From: Macrotis lagotis
Lineage: Eukaryota; Chordata; Mammalia; Peramelemorphia; Peramelidae
Length of the DNA stretch: 64,000 bases
NCBI RefSeq assembly: GCF_037893015.1
Contig: NC_133666.1
Coordinates: 3,594,239-3,658,238, forward strand
Reading direction: 5' to 3'
In this document: positions 1-8,736 of the stretch, one piece after another
Numbering within the stretch: position 1 is the first letter of the stretch
Layout of the letters: every line of letters begins with the position of its first letter
The notes under the pieces: model-generated
What the model was told of the DNA's origin: nothing
Seen by the model: the letters and a program-made list of their open reading frames with translations, nothing else
Database searches by the model: none
Program-made: the position numbers and the translations under genes

Positions 1-294
1 GTGGAATGTTTGGGTCTGTTGGGGGTTATCCCACTTAGAGGAGTCTTCCTTCCACTAGGAAGTGAGTGTCCTCGGGGCAGGGAAAGGAAAACTCCTTAGA
101 GCCAAGGCAAGTTCATTTGTCCCAGATCCCTTTGGCGGGTGGGCCTGCCGGGTGGGCCAGCCAGGTGGAGCCTGGCGTGGCTAGAGGGCCCAAGTTGCAG
201 TGGGCTGGGGCAGCCAAGAGCCACCCAATTGGTTCGGAGCACTCTGTCTCTCTCAATCTGGAGCCCTGCTGTGATGGCCGGCAGAGAACTGGAG

Positions 295-1662
295 ATGATA
301 CGTGGTAAAACAGTCATGTTTTCGGTCATGTTCTGGCTTTGGTCCCCACTAATTGTAGCCTACTCACCGCTGCAGACCCTGGGGGGAGCACCGGCGAGCT
401 CCAGCAACTTGAGCAAGGATGACCGCAACTTGACACAGTATGTTAAAATCCTACAGCCTAAGTCCCTGAGAGTGTCCACCAACCAGGATAGCCTTGAGGA
501 GGCAGCTCCTACTATCATCTTCAACGGGGAAGGCACCACGGCTTTCCTGAAGGAAATCCCGGTGGGCTCAACTTCCGAGTCTTCTAAGACTAACAAGAAG
601 AAGCTTGAGGCACCCCTCATGAGTGAGCAAGCCCTATCTAATGAAAAGCAGCAGCTCACCAGCTCCGGTTGGTATCCCAGGGAACAGGATAAAAAAGAGC
701 AAGAAAAGACAATCCACAAAGATAACGCTGAAGCATCTAACCACACAGAGAACACGGACAAGGATTTGGACAATTTGGATATGGAGAACACCAATTTGGA
801 GACTAGGAATTTGAAGAAGGAGAACAACAGTATTTTGGATGAATCAGATAGTGAAAAAGAGGCAAATGAGGATTCAGCAACAGAGAAAGCTGTGGACTCA
901 GTTCTAAAGCAAGCTCTGAAACTGGTTAGGCAACAGAGTCTGAAATCCTTTAACAAAGTGCCAGAGAAGCTGATTCCCAAACCACATCCAAGGTCATCTA
1001 TGAAGAGACATCAGAAACCACTTTCAGTCTCATCTTTAAAAGTCCTTGAAGAAGCTTTCCAAAAAGGGAAACCAGCTTCCCTAGGAGACAAGTCTATATT
1101 GGGCCAAATTGCTCTTGTGGCTCCATTGGTCACGAACTCCCCAGGGTCACAGGAGCAAGATTTAGGAACAGAAATCTCCCAGTCATCAAAGAAAGACCAA
1201 GACCAGCCCAATAAGAAGCAACTGGTGGAAAATCAAATTCTGAAAAAAATCACAGACATCAATGCTGAGATCAAACATACATTGGAAACTGCAAAATACC
1301 CTATGGAATTCAAAGGTGATGCTAAATCTGCCCAAAAGTATCTAATTCAAAGTCTTTCCTTAGTAGAAAGAAAAAAAAAATCTATCAATGGACATAAACT
1401 TCAGAAGTTACCAAAAGAAAAGGTTGATGGGGAAAAAATTAGGTTTTTTATTAACTTCGTATATAATTTCAAGTCCCAGCTAACTGCATTCTTAAATATG
1501 AATAATATTCCAGTTGGTCTTCGAGGAAAAGCCACTACTGTACGCAGTATTATAGAAACACTGCTTTGCGGAAAACAACAAAACAACAAAACCATCATTA
1601 AAAAATTATTAGAGGAGAATATAAAAATGTTAAACAGGCTTAATATTACACTGAATCCATGA
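295..1662 (+). CDS. SPESP1: SPESP1-like secreted sperm protein, single exon
   Basis: An uninterrupted frame encodes about 455 residues from the ATG at 295. The N-terminus has Arg and Lys followed by a hydrophobic stretch (FSVMFWLWSPLIVA), a good signal peptide. The middle is hydrophilic, rich in Glu, Asn, Lys and Ser, with short DNLDMEN/TNLETRN-like repeats and several N-glycosylation sequons. The C-terminal third (ILKKITDIN, then a Leu/Lys-rich helix, then VGLRGKATTV) matches my recollection of human SPESP1 in order and spacing, as does the QYVKIL segment near the N-terminus. SPESP1 is an acrosomal equatorial-segment protein that acts in sperm-egg fusion. Human SPESP1 is about 350 residues, so this copy is longer. 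In-frame ATGs at 139, 274 (better Kozak context) and 316 are alternative starts; 295 gives the most typical signal peptide. Human SPESP1 has its signal peptide on a separate exon, so this intronless form suggests a retrocopy or intron loss. No stop or frameshift interrupts it. Confidence 0.72.
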   Translation: MIRGKTVMFSVMFWLWSPLIVAYSPLQTLGGAPASSSNLSKDDRNLTQYVKILQPKSLRVSTNQDSLEEAAPTIIFNGEGTTAFLKEIPVGSTSESSKTNKKKLEAPLMSEQALSNEKQQLTSSGWYPREQDKKEQEKTIHKDNAEASNHTENTDKDLDNLDMENTNLETRNLKKENNSILDESDSEKEANEDSATEKAVDSVLKQALKLVRQQSLKSFNKVPEKLIPKPHPRSSMKRHQKPLSVSSLKVLEEAFQKGKPASLGDKSILGQIALVAPLVTNSPGSQEQDLGTEISQSSKKDQDQPNKKQLVENQILKKITDINAEIKHTLETAKYPMEFKGDAKSAQKYLIQSLSLVERKKKSINGHKLQKLPKEKVDGEKIRFFINFVYNFKSQLTAFLNMNNIPVGLRGKATTVRSIIETLLCGKQQNNKTIIKKLLEENIKMLNRLNITLNP

Positions 1663-1721
1663 CTAGCCTTTAATTAAATTGTTCATTTCTAAGAGAAGAT
1701 TTTCTTTTCCTTAAATGCAGA

Positions 1722-1727
1722 AATAAA
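1722..1727 (+). promoter_or_regulatory. Polyadenylation signal of the SPESP1-like gene
   Basis: A canonical AATAAA lies about 60 bases after the stop codon at 1662, which suits a short 3' UTR. No poly-A tract follows; the next sequence is an antisense SINE from 1754. If this is a retrocopy, its tail has decayed or been replaced. Confidence 0.5.
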
Positions 1728-1753
1728 TTTTCTTCTGTACATCAGTCTGACAT

Positions 1754-1914
1754 CTTTTTTTTTGGAGGGGGGGATTTCTGCAAGGCAATGGGGTCAAATT
1801 ACTTGCCCAACATCACACAGCTAAGTAAGTATTAAGTGGCTGAGGTCAAATTTGAACTCAGGTCCTCCTGACTCCAGGTCTGGTACTCTATTCACTGTAC
1901 CACCGAGCTGCCCT
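1754..1914 (-). repeat. tRNA-derived marsupial SINE, antisense
   Basis: It reads T-rich tail, then the GGCAATGGGGT segment, the rc of the pol III B box (TTTGAACTC) and the rc of the head ending in GAGCTGCCC. This is the abundant roughly 150-bp tRNA-derived SINE of the window (GGGGCAGCTAGGTGGC head, GTTCAAATC B box, CTTGGGCAAGTCACTT core, A-rich tail). It sits just past the SPESP1-like polyadenylation signal. Confidence 0.85.
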
Positions 1915-2153
1915 CTAACATATTTAACTTGTAAGGTATTATGAAGTTTTCAGCTTCTTTAACTCTAATTTTTATCTTCAGACAAGTTTTCAATTTTCTT
2001 CAATGAAAAAATATATTCTTTTGCCTGTTTAAAACTTATTTTTCATTTATGATTAAATATACTTAGTTTAGAATCTATTTTCTGTATTGGCATGATATGA
2101 CAAATTCATTCTTGCAGTCAAGTGTTTTTTGTGGGTTCTGTATATGTATTCAG

Positions 2154-3339
2154 GGAGGTTTTCCTTTATGATTTCTTGACAGATGTTGTACAGACTCTTT
2201 TTTTGATCAGGGCTTTCAGGTAGTACAATAATTCTTAAAATTATCTCTCCTAGGGGCAGCTCGGTGGCACAGTAGATAGAGCAACAGCCCTGGAGTCAGG
2301 AGGACCTAAGTTCAAATCCAGCCTCAGACACTTACTAATTACCTAGCTGTGTGACCTTGGGCAAGTGGCTTAAACCCATTGCTTTATAAAAAGCAACAAA
2401 AAGATTCTCTCTCCTGTATCTATTTTCCAGGCCAGTTGTTTCTCCAATGACATAGTTTACATTTTTCTTATATTTCTTTTTTCTTTCGATTTTGCTTAAT
2501 TGATTCTTGAAGTCTCATAGAGTTATTAGCTTCCATTTTTCCAAGTCTCCTTTTCAAGCAATCATTTTCTTTGGTTAGCTTTTGCACCTCCTTTTCCATT
2601 TGGTCAATTTTATTTTAGCTGTTTTCTTTTTTCCATTTGCCCAATTGTATTTTTTAAAGCATTTGTTTTCTTCAGTCAATTTTTGTGCTTCCTTTTGTAA
2701 GATATTAAATTTCTCTTATATTTCTTTCCCCAATTTTTTTTATTTGCCATTTAAAATCTTTTTTGAGTTCTTCCAAGAAGTCTTTTTGGACTGGAGACCA
2801 ACTCATATTCTCCTCTTCAACTTTTTCTCCTCTTCTGAAATCATATGCTCATCTTTATCTCCACAGTAACTTTCTATAGTCATGCCTTTTCTCTGCCTTC
2901 TTACTCATTTTGAGCTCTGCTCCTGGGCCACAGGGGTGCTGTCCCAAGCTCTTTGTGTTGTGTGAAGGGCCTGACCACAGACCTTCCTTATTGAGAAACT
3001 AGAGGCGGCTCGTTCACTGGACTGGGCCTTCCAGCCCAGTCATGCCAGCTGATCCTTGGGTCTGGGGTACCTGCATTGGAGCCCTCCCAGCTGTCCTGCT
3101 GCACAATAGGCTGCTGAGTCAAGACCCAGAGACGTCCACCACAGATCTCTGCTGTTGCTGAGAGCCTCCAACTGGCTTCCTCTGAACCCCTGCATTTGGC
3201 CACACTCCCCCTCCACTCTAGCAAGACAGACCTTGCTGGATTCTGTTGCCACAGGATCCATTTAGAGGCTTAATTAACATTGTTTCTAATGGAAGTCCTG
3301 GAGAGTTTAGGGATGTTCCTGCCTTCTCTCCCCCATCTT
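2154..3339 (-). mobile_element. L1 5' UTR and ORF1 portion, antisense, between direct repeats
   Basis: Read on the minus strand, the right end starts like an L1 5' UTR (CAAGATGGGGGAGAG-like). The left half encodes ORF1 coiled-coil sequence; on the plus strand this appears as TTTGGTCAATTTTATT-like motifs. Near-identical 19-base direct repeats flank it at 2135-2153 and 3340-3358 (one mismatch), a probable target-site duplication. No ORF2, 3' UTR or poly-A end is present at the left boundary, which is odd for an L1 copy. A SINE lies inside at 2253-2403. Confidence 0.65.
2253..2403 (+). repeat. tRNA-derived marsupial SINE
   Basis: Head GGGGCAGCTCGGTGGCACAG, B box AGTTCAAATCC and core CTTGGGCAAG, followed by a short A-rich tail. 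It is nested in the antisense L1 piece. Confidence 0.88.
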
Positions 3340-3549
3340 GTTCTGAATATGTATTCAGTGTTAATAATTGTTTATCAATTTCTCTCTTTAGGGTATAGAT
3401 AATCTATTGATATCTTAGAAAGTATATTTCAATTTTCTTAATGATTTCAGATCTTCTTACCATCTTGATGTCTTCTGATGTCAAGTTTGACAATTTACTT
3501 CCTAAAATGTCTCCAACAGATGAAAACAATATTATTCTGTTCTCAACAG

Positions 3550-3600
3550 GACAGACATATAGACATATAGACATATATATATATATGTATATATGTATAT
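3550..3600. repeat. TA-rich microsatellite
   Basis: Repeats of ATAGACATATAGACATATATATAT character. A similar degenerate AT/ACATAT tract lies at about 4260-4330. No other function is visible. Confidence 0.7.
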
Positions 3601-3799
3601 GGTATAACTCCCACCAACTTTGTTCTGGACACAATCATTAAGGCAATCTAAGATCACATTAGTTATTTTTTGAAACTACAATAAGTAAATATAGCAAAGT
3701 CTTCCTAGGATATATTCCATATGGGTGGAAACTGTTTTTTTGTGATTTTTGGATCGCAACAGGCCAATTTCTTACTAAAATAAAAACAATGGTACCATG

Positions 3800-4075
3800 T
3801 CTAAGTGGGAAGAGTGCTATTTTTGGACTCAGAAAACCTAGTTCTAACTAAGTTTCCTCATCTGTAAAATACGGAAGTTGAACCAAATGATCAATAAGGA
3901 TCCTTCTGATTTGGTGATCCCATATAACTTCATAAGCCTGAAGCATTGAAGAAATTTGTCCAAGGTCACACAGGAGCCTAGCAGAGGAACAAGGTCCCAA
4001 TATGACTCCAAATACAGTTTTCTTTCTACTGTGCCACACTGAATTTAAGCTTCTGACCTCCATTACATTATGAAT
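3800..4075. repeat. Two old MIR-like CORE-SINE fragments in opposite orientation
   Basis: A plus-strand segment at about 3805-3880 ends in the MIR-type phrase TTTCCTCATCTGTAAAAT. It is followed at about 3945-4070 by an antisense segment with GTCCAAGGTCACACAGGAGC. Both are diverged. The rest of 3360-5100 shows only these, AT-rich microsatellites and sequence I do not recognise. Confidence 0.5.
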
Positions 4076-5105
4076 CCCTCTTAGAGGGATCATAGGCTTA
4101 AATGTACCCTTTTCCTATGAGAAAAGAGAGACCAGATAGATGAAATTAGTTCCCCAAGGTCATTTTTCCTTAATTCACATCTGAAAAAATGGGCAAAGAA
4201 AGGAGTAGCTGTTCATGTAGTGAGGAGAAATACATCGAATAGAATATTAATTTCAAAATTATATATATACACATATGTGTTATAAACACATATGCATATA
4301 TACATATAGATATGAATATATAGACACACAATATACCACATGCAGACAAAGAACTCTATGCTAGGTACTGGAGAAAATAAAATGAAGTTGTCTGGTGAAA
4401 ATTATAATCCTCTTGGTCACGATGACCAGACAAGATATTTCTAAAACTATCTGAATACAGAAATAATAGTTCACACCAATGAGCATTCCATTCTTCCTGA
4501 ACTCTTAAAATCTTCAAGTTAGCTGCAATCCCGTTAAGAGAAGAAGCTTTTTTCAGTGGAAAATCAAAGTATGGAAAGGCACTTTTTCCCATAGACATTT
4601 AAGTGTGTGGTTTTAAATGAATTTAAATGAAAAGGAATAAATGAATTTAAATGCACATTTAAACAAACTGTTTATATGTCTAATTAAAAATGGGGGATTG
4701 GTATCTGGTGGAGGTTTGAACATGGTTGTACCGGCTGCTCCACCTGAGAAGGCATTGAATCATGTGTGGTGATGGGGACCTAGATCTTAAACTTTTTCCC
4801 AAATATTCCTGGCTCTTAAGCTCTGTTAATGGGAACTGAGCAATCATTCACTACAGGATGGAGAGGCAAACCTCAGTTGTCTCAGGTCTTAAAAAATATT
4901 TTTCATGGACCAGTGACTGTCCTCATAGAAAACTCTCTTACTGGAGAAATGTTTGGAAAGTCTAGAGGTGTCTTCATTAGCATTAAACCAAAGTGCAGAG
5001 GAGACAATATGGATTTAAGGAAAAGAAAGACCTGTGTGTTTTCTTTGTAGTAGGGTAACAGGGTAACAATGCCACCTCTGGAGGTATTAGCTGTATTAAT
5101 TCAAG

Positions 5106-5151
<46 letters not shown>
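5106..5151. repeat. (TA)n microsatellite
   Basis: A nearly pure TA dinucleotide run of about 40 bases ends some 20 bases before the left target-site duplication of the full-length L1. Confidence 0.9.
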
Positions 5152-5152
<1 letters not shown>

Positions 5153-5174
5153 TAGAAGTTACACTACAGCATTT

Positions 5175-5190
5175 ATAAATATATTGTCTC
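5175..5190 (+). repeat. Left target-site duplication of the full-length L1
   Basis: The 16-base word ATAAATATATTGTCTC occurs here and again at 11677-11692, directly flanking the L1 5' end (GAGACTTCTGGGCAAGATGG) and its 3' end. The last few A-rich bases on the right could partly be tail. Confidence 0.85.
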
Positions 5191-5990
5191 GAGACTTCTG
5201 GGCAAGATGGCGGAGAGGAGACAGGCACAGTTCTAAAGTCTCCTGATCTTTCCCCATTTATCATATGAAATAAACCTCTTAACAGAAATCTGACCCACAA
5301 AACCCAGAAAGAAAAGCCAGGAGAAAGAACATCTACCTCAGGATTTGTCTCCTGCAACAGCATTGGATGAATTTGGGCAGGTGAGTCTGGGTTCAGAGGG
5401 CAGATTAGCCCCGGATCAGCCAGATTAGCAGCTGAATTGGATCTGGGAGTCTGAGGGCCCGAGAGCTGGACCTGCTGGATCGGTGGTGGGGCTAGACTGC
5501 AGGGGCTTGAGTCAAATAGGGAGCAGAGGCACTGGTGTTGGTGCTGTCACTCTGGAGCTTGCCAACAGAGCTGAGGGGAGAGTTCCGGTGCAGGAGAGCT
5601 GCAGACACCATCCCTGGGCTCCTCTGGTCTGAGGAACTCTGAATCCACGCCTCCATTACATCTGAGGCCTCTTCCTGGTTCAAACAATTGCAGACTACTT
5701 CTGCCTCAGGCACAGGTGTGTGAGCAGAAGAACCAGCCCAGCTGACAATTGAGAGGAATGACCTCAGGTCAGGGTAAAGAGCACCATTGATTGAAGGCAA
5801 AAGAATTCAACAGCTCCAATTCCTCCCTTCAAGCAAAGGGAGAAGGTCTAAATCAAGGTCACAGACACTCCAGAGAAAGCAACCAGCACCTCCAACTACA
5901 CATCCAGAGAAATTTCATTCAGTGAGTAAAGCCTTTAGCTATCCCAAGCCCCTGTGAACCAGCCCCTCCCCAACTCAAGGTATTAGCAAA

Positions 5991-6971
5991 ATGAAGAAGG
6001 GTCAGAGGAAAGGTGGATGCATAGAAAAAATTCTTGGACGGAAAAGACCCTAACTCATAAAGACCTAGAACCTCTGATGAGAATATGATCTGGTCTTCAG
6101 CACAGAGACTTCCTTGAAGAAATAAGGAAGGAGCTTAAAAATCAACTGGAAAATTTGGGAGAGACCATTAATACCTTGCAACAAGAAAACAAAGGCTTAG
6201 AAAATACAATTGGACAAATAAAAAGGAGAATAAATCTCTCAGATCCACAATTGGACAAATACAAAATGAGAATAAATCTCTCAGATCATAAATTGGACAA
6301 TTATAAAATGAGAATAAATCTTCACATCATCAATTGGACAAATACAAAATGAGACTAATTCTCTCAGATCCTCAATTGGGCAAATATAAAATGAGAATAA
6401 CTCTCTCAAAACCTCAATTGGTCAAATGCAAAGCTCTTTCAAAAGTAGAATTGACCAATTGGAAAAGGAGTTACAAAAGGTTAATGAAGAAATCTCCTCC
6501 CTAAAAAAAAGAATGGAGTCTGTAGAAAATAAGGACTCCATTAGACAGCAAGAGCCAGTTAAACAAAATCAAAAAATAGAAAAAATAGAAGCAAATGTAA
6601 AATACCTCATCAACAAAACCACTGACCTCGAGAATAGATCGAGGAGGGGCAACCTGAAAATTATAGGATTTCCTGAAAACATTGAAGAGAAAAAAGGCCT
6701 GGACTTAATATTACAGGATCTAGTGATGGAAAACTGCCCTGATATCATGCAGCCAGAAGACAAAGTAGTTATTGAAAGAACACATGGATCCATTCTAGAA
6801 ACAGATCCTAAAACGAAAACACCAAGGAATGTGGTGGCCAAATTCCAGAACTATCAGATAAAAGAGAAAATCCTGCAAGCAGCCAGAAAGAAACAATTTA
6901 AATATCAAGGAGCCACAGTAAGGATCACACAGGACCTGGCTGCATCAACATTAAGGGATCGAAGGGCCTAG
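5991..6971 (+). pseudogene. L1 ORF1 (RNA-binding protein), frame-broken
   Basis: A start at 5991 (MKKGQRKG) opens the frame, which stops after about 20 codons. The coiled-coil part reads from 6155 (GETINTLQQENKGLE) and the C-terminal part is open from 6426 to 6971. The latter contains the trimerising coiled coil, a LENRSRRGNLKIIGFPE RRM-like start, and a C-terminal domain with KEKILQAARKKQFKYQG and the end of ORF1p. Between them lie five to six tandem units of about 42 bases (6207-6430); two units are 41 bases, which shifts the frame. ORF1p binds L1 RNA in a trimer. The family length is around 300-340 residues; this copy would match if its frame were intact. Confidence 0.85.
6207..6430 (+). 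repeat. Tandem repeat of about 42 bp within the L1 ORF1 coiled coil
   Basis: The motif CAATTGGACAAATA-AAAATGAGAATAA-CTCTCAGATC recurs at 6207, 6248, 6290, 6331, 6373 and 6415, with spacings of 41, 42, 41, 42 and 42. A 42-base unit is 14 residues, two coiled-coil heptads, so expansion keeps the heptad register. Two 41-base units break the reading frame in this copy. Confidence 0.85.
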
Positions 6972-7109
6972 AACAAGCTATTTCAAAGAGCAAGGGAGCT
7001 TGGAATGTAGCCAAGAACCTACTATCCCACAAAGCTGAACCTTCTCTTCTAGGGAAAAAGATGGACATTTAATTAAATACTCAGAATTTTCTATGACTTA
7101 GATAGAAGG

Positions 7110-7560
7110 ATCTAAAAAACACTACCTCCTTAAAAAGGGGGACAGGAAAGAGACGGGAGGAGGGAGGGGAGTGAATGGGGTAAATCTCATTACACTAAGA
7201 GGTACACAAAAACCTATGCTAATAGAGGGGAAGAAGGGAACAGATGAGAAACACCTGAATCTTCTTTTTATCAGACTTGGCTTAAAGTCAACCTACACAT
7301 ACTCAGTTAACTTATAAAACATCTAACCTTTCAAGTATTAAAGGGGGAAAAAGGGAGGGGGGATGGAGAAAGAGAAGGGGAGTGGGGGAAAAAGGGGAAC
7401 TGACAAAAGGAAGGGAAGGGAAAAGGGGAAAGGGGAAAGAAAGGGGAGGGGTGATATAGGAGGGCAAATACACTGAAGGGGGTGGTATTCAGAAAGAAAA
7501 TACAGGGCAATATGGATAAAGGGGGGAAAGGGGGAAAATACAAACAGAGGGAAGATAGCA
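7110..7560 (+). other. Purine-rich G-tract spacer between L1 ORF1 and ORF2
   Basis: About 450 bases are nearly all A and G with many runs of four or more G (for example AAAAGGGGAAAGGGGAAAG), so a G-quadruplex is possible on the plus strand. It separates ORF1 from ORF2. Apparent minus-strand proteins here are only Phe/Pro/Ser-rich shadows of the tract. Confidence 0.7.
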
Positions 7561-7577
7561 CAGAGGGCAATAAAAAC

Positions 7578-8705
7578 TAGTAATCATAACTTTGAATGTG
7601 AATGGGATGAACTCTCCTTTAAAACATAAGTGAATAGCAGAGTGGATTAAAAACCAGAATCCTACAATAGGCTGCTTACAAGAAACTCATTTAAAGCAGA
7701 GGGATACATATAAGGTAAAGGTAAAAGGTTGGAGCAAAATATATTTTGCTTCAGCTGAAGTAAAAAAAGTAGGGGTAGCAATCCTTATCTCAGAGAAAGC
7801 AGCAGAAAAAATAGATAGCGTTAAAAGAGATAAGGAAGGAAACTTTAACCTCCTAAAAGGAACCATAGACAATAAAATTATTTCAATACTTAATATATAT
7901 GCACCCAGTGGGATAGCATCGAAAATTCTTAGAGGAGAAGCTGAAAGAACTACAGGAAGACATAGACAGCAAAACTCTACTAGTGGGAGACCTCAACCTC
8001 CCACTCTCAGATCTAGATACATTGAATCATAAAATAAACATGAAAGAAGTTAAGGAGGTAAATAGATTGTTAGAAAAATTAGATATGGTTGACTTACGGG
8101 GAAACTGAATGGGGATAGAAAGGAATATACCTTTTTTCTCTGCAGTACATGGAACTTATACAAAAATTGACCATGTACTAGGATATAAAAACCTAATGAT
8201 CAACTGCAGAAAGGTAGAAATAGTGAATACATCTACCTCAGATCACAATGCAATAAAAGTCATATGCAACATTGGGCCAAGGAGATATAGACCCAGAACA
8301 AATTGGAAACTGAATGACTTCATTTTAAAAAATGAGTGGACCAAAAAACAAATTATAGAAAGAATTAGCCATTTTATCCTAGATAATGATAATAATGAAA
8401 CAACATACCAAAATATATGGGATTCATTCAAAGCGACTCTCAGGGGATATATTATAGCTTTAAATGCTTACATGAATAAATTGGAGAAAGGGGAAATCAA
8501 TGAACCAAACATGCACCTAAAAAAATTAGAGAAAGAACAAATCAAAAATCCCCATTAAATACCAAATTAGAAATTCTAAAAATTAAAGGAGACATTAATA
8601 AAATTGAAAGCAAAAAAACTATTGAATTAATAAATAAAACCAAAAGTTGGTATTATGAAAAAACTAATAAAATAAATAAAATAATAAATAAATAATAAAA
8701 ATAGA

Positions 8706-8736
<31 letters not shown>

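Noticed and set aside
139-294. Upstream in-frame extension of the SPESP1-like frame to the ATG at 139.
   Set aside because: It would bury the signal peptide about 50 residues inside. An internal start at 295 (or 274 or 316) is far more plausible for a secreted protein.
360-980. 206-codon minus-strand frame opposite the SPESP1-like gene.
   Set aside because: Ser/Leu/Phe-rich antisense shadow of a Lys/Glu/Asn-rich coding sequence, with no independent features.
7331-7570. Minus-strand Pro/Phe/Ser-rich frame of 79 codons.
   Set aside because: Complement of the purine tract in the L1 spacer; low complexity only.
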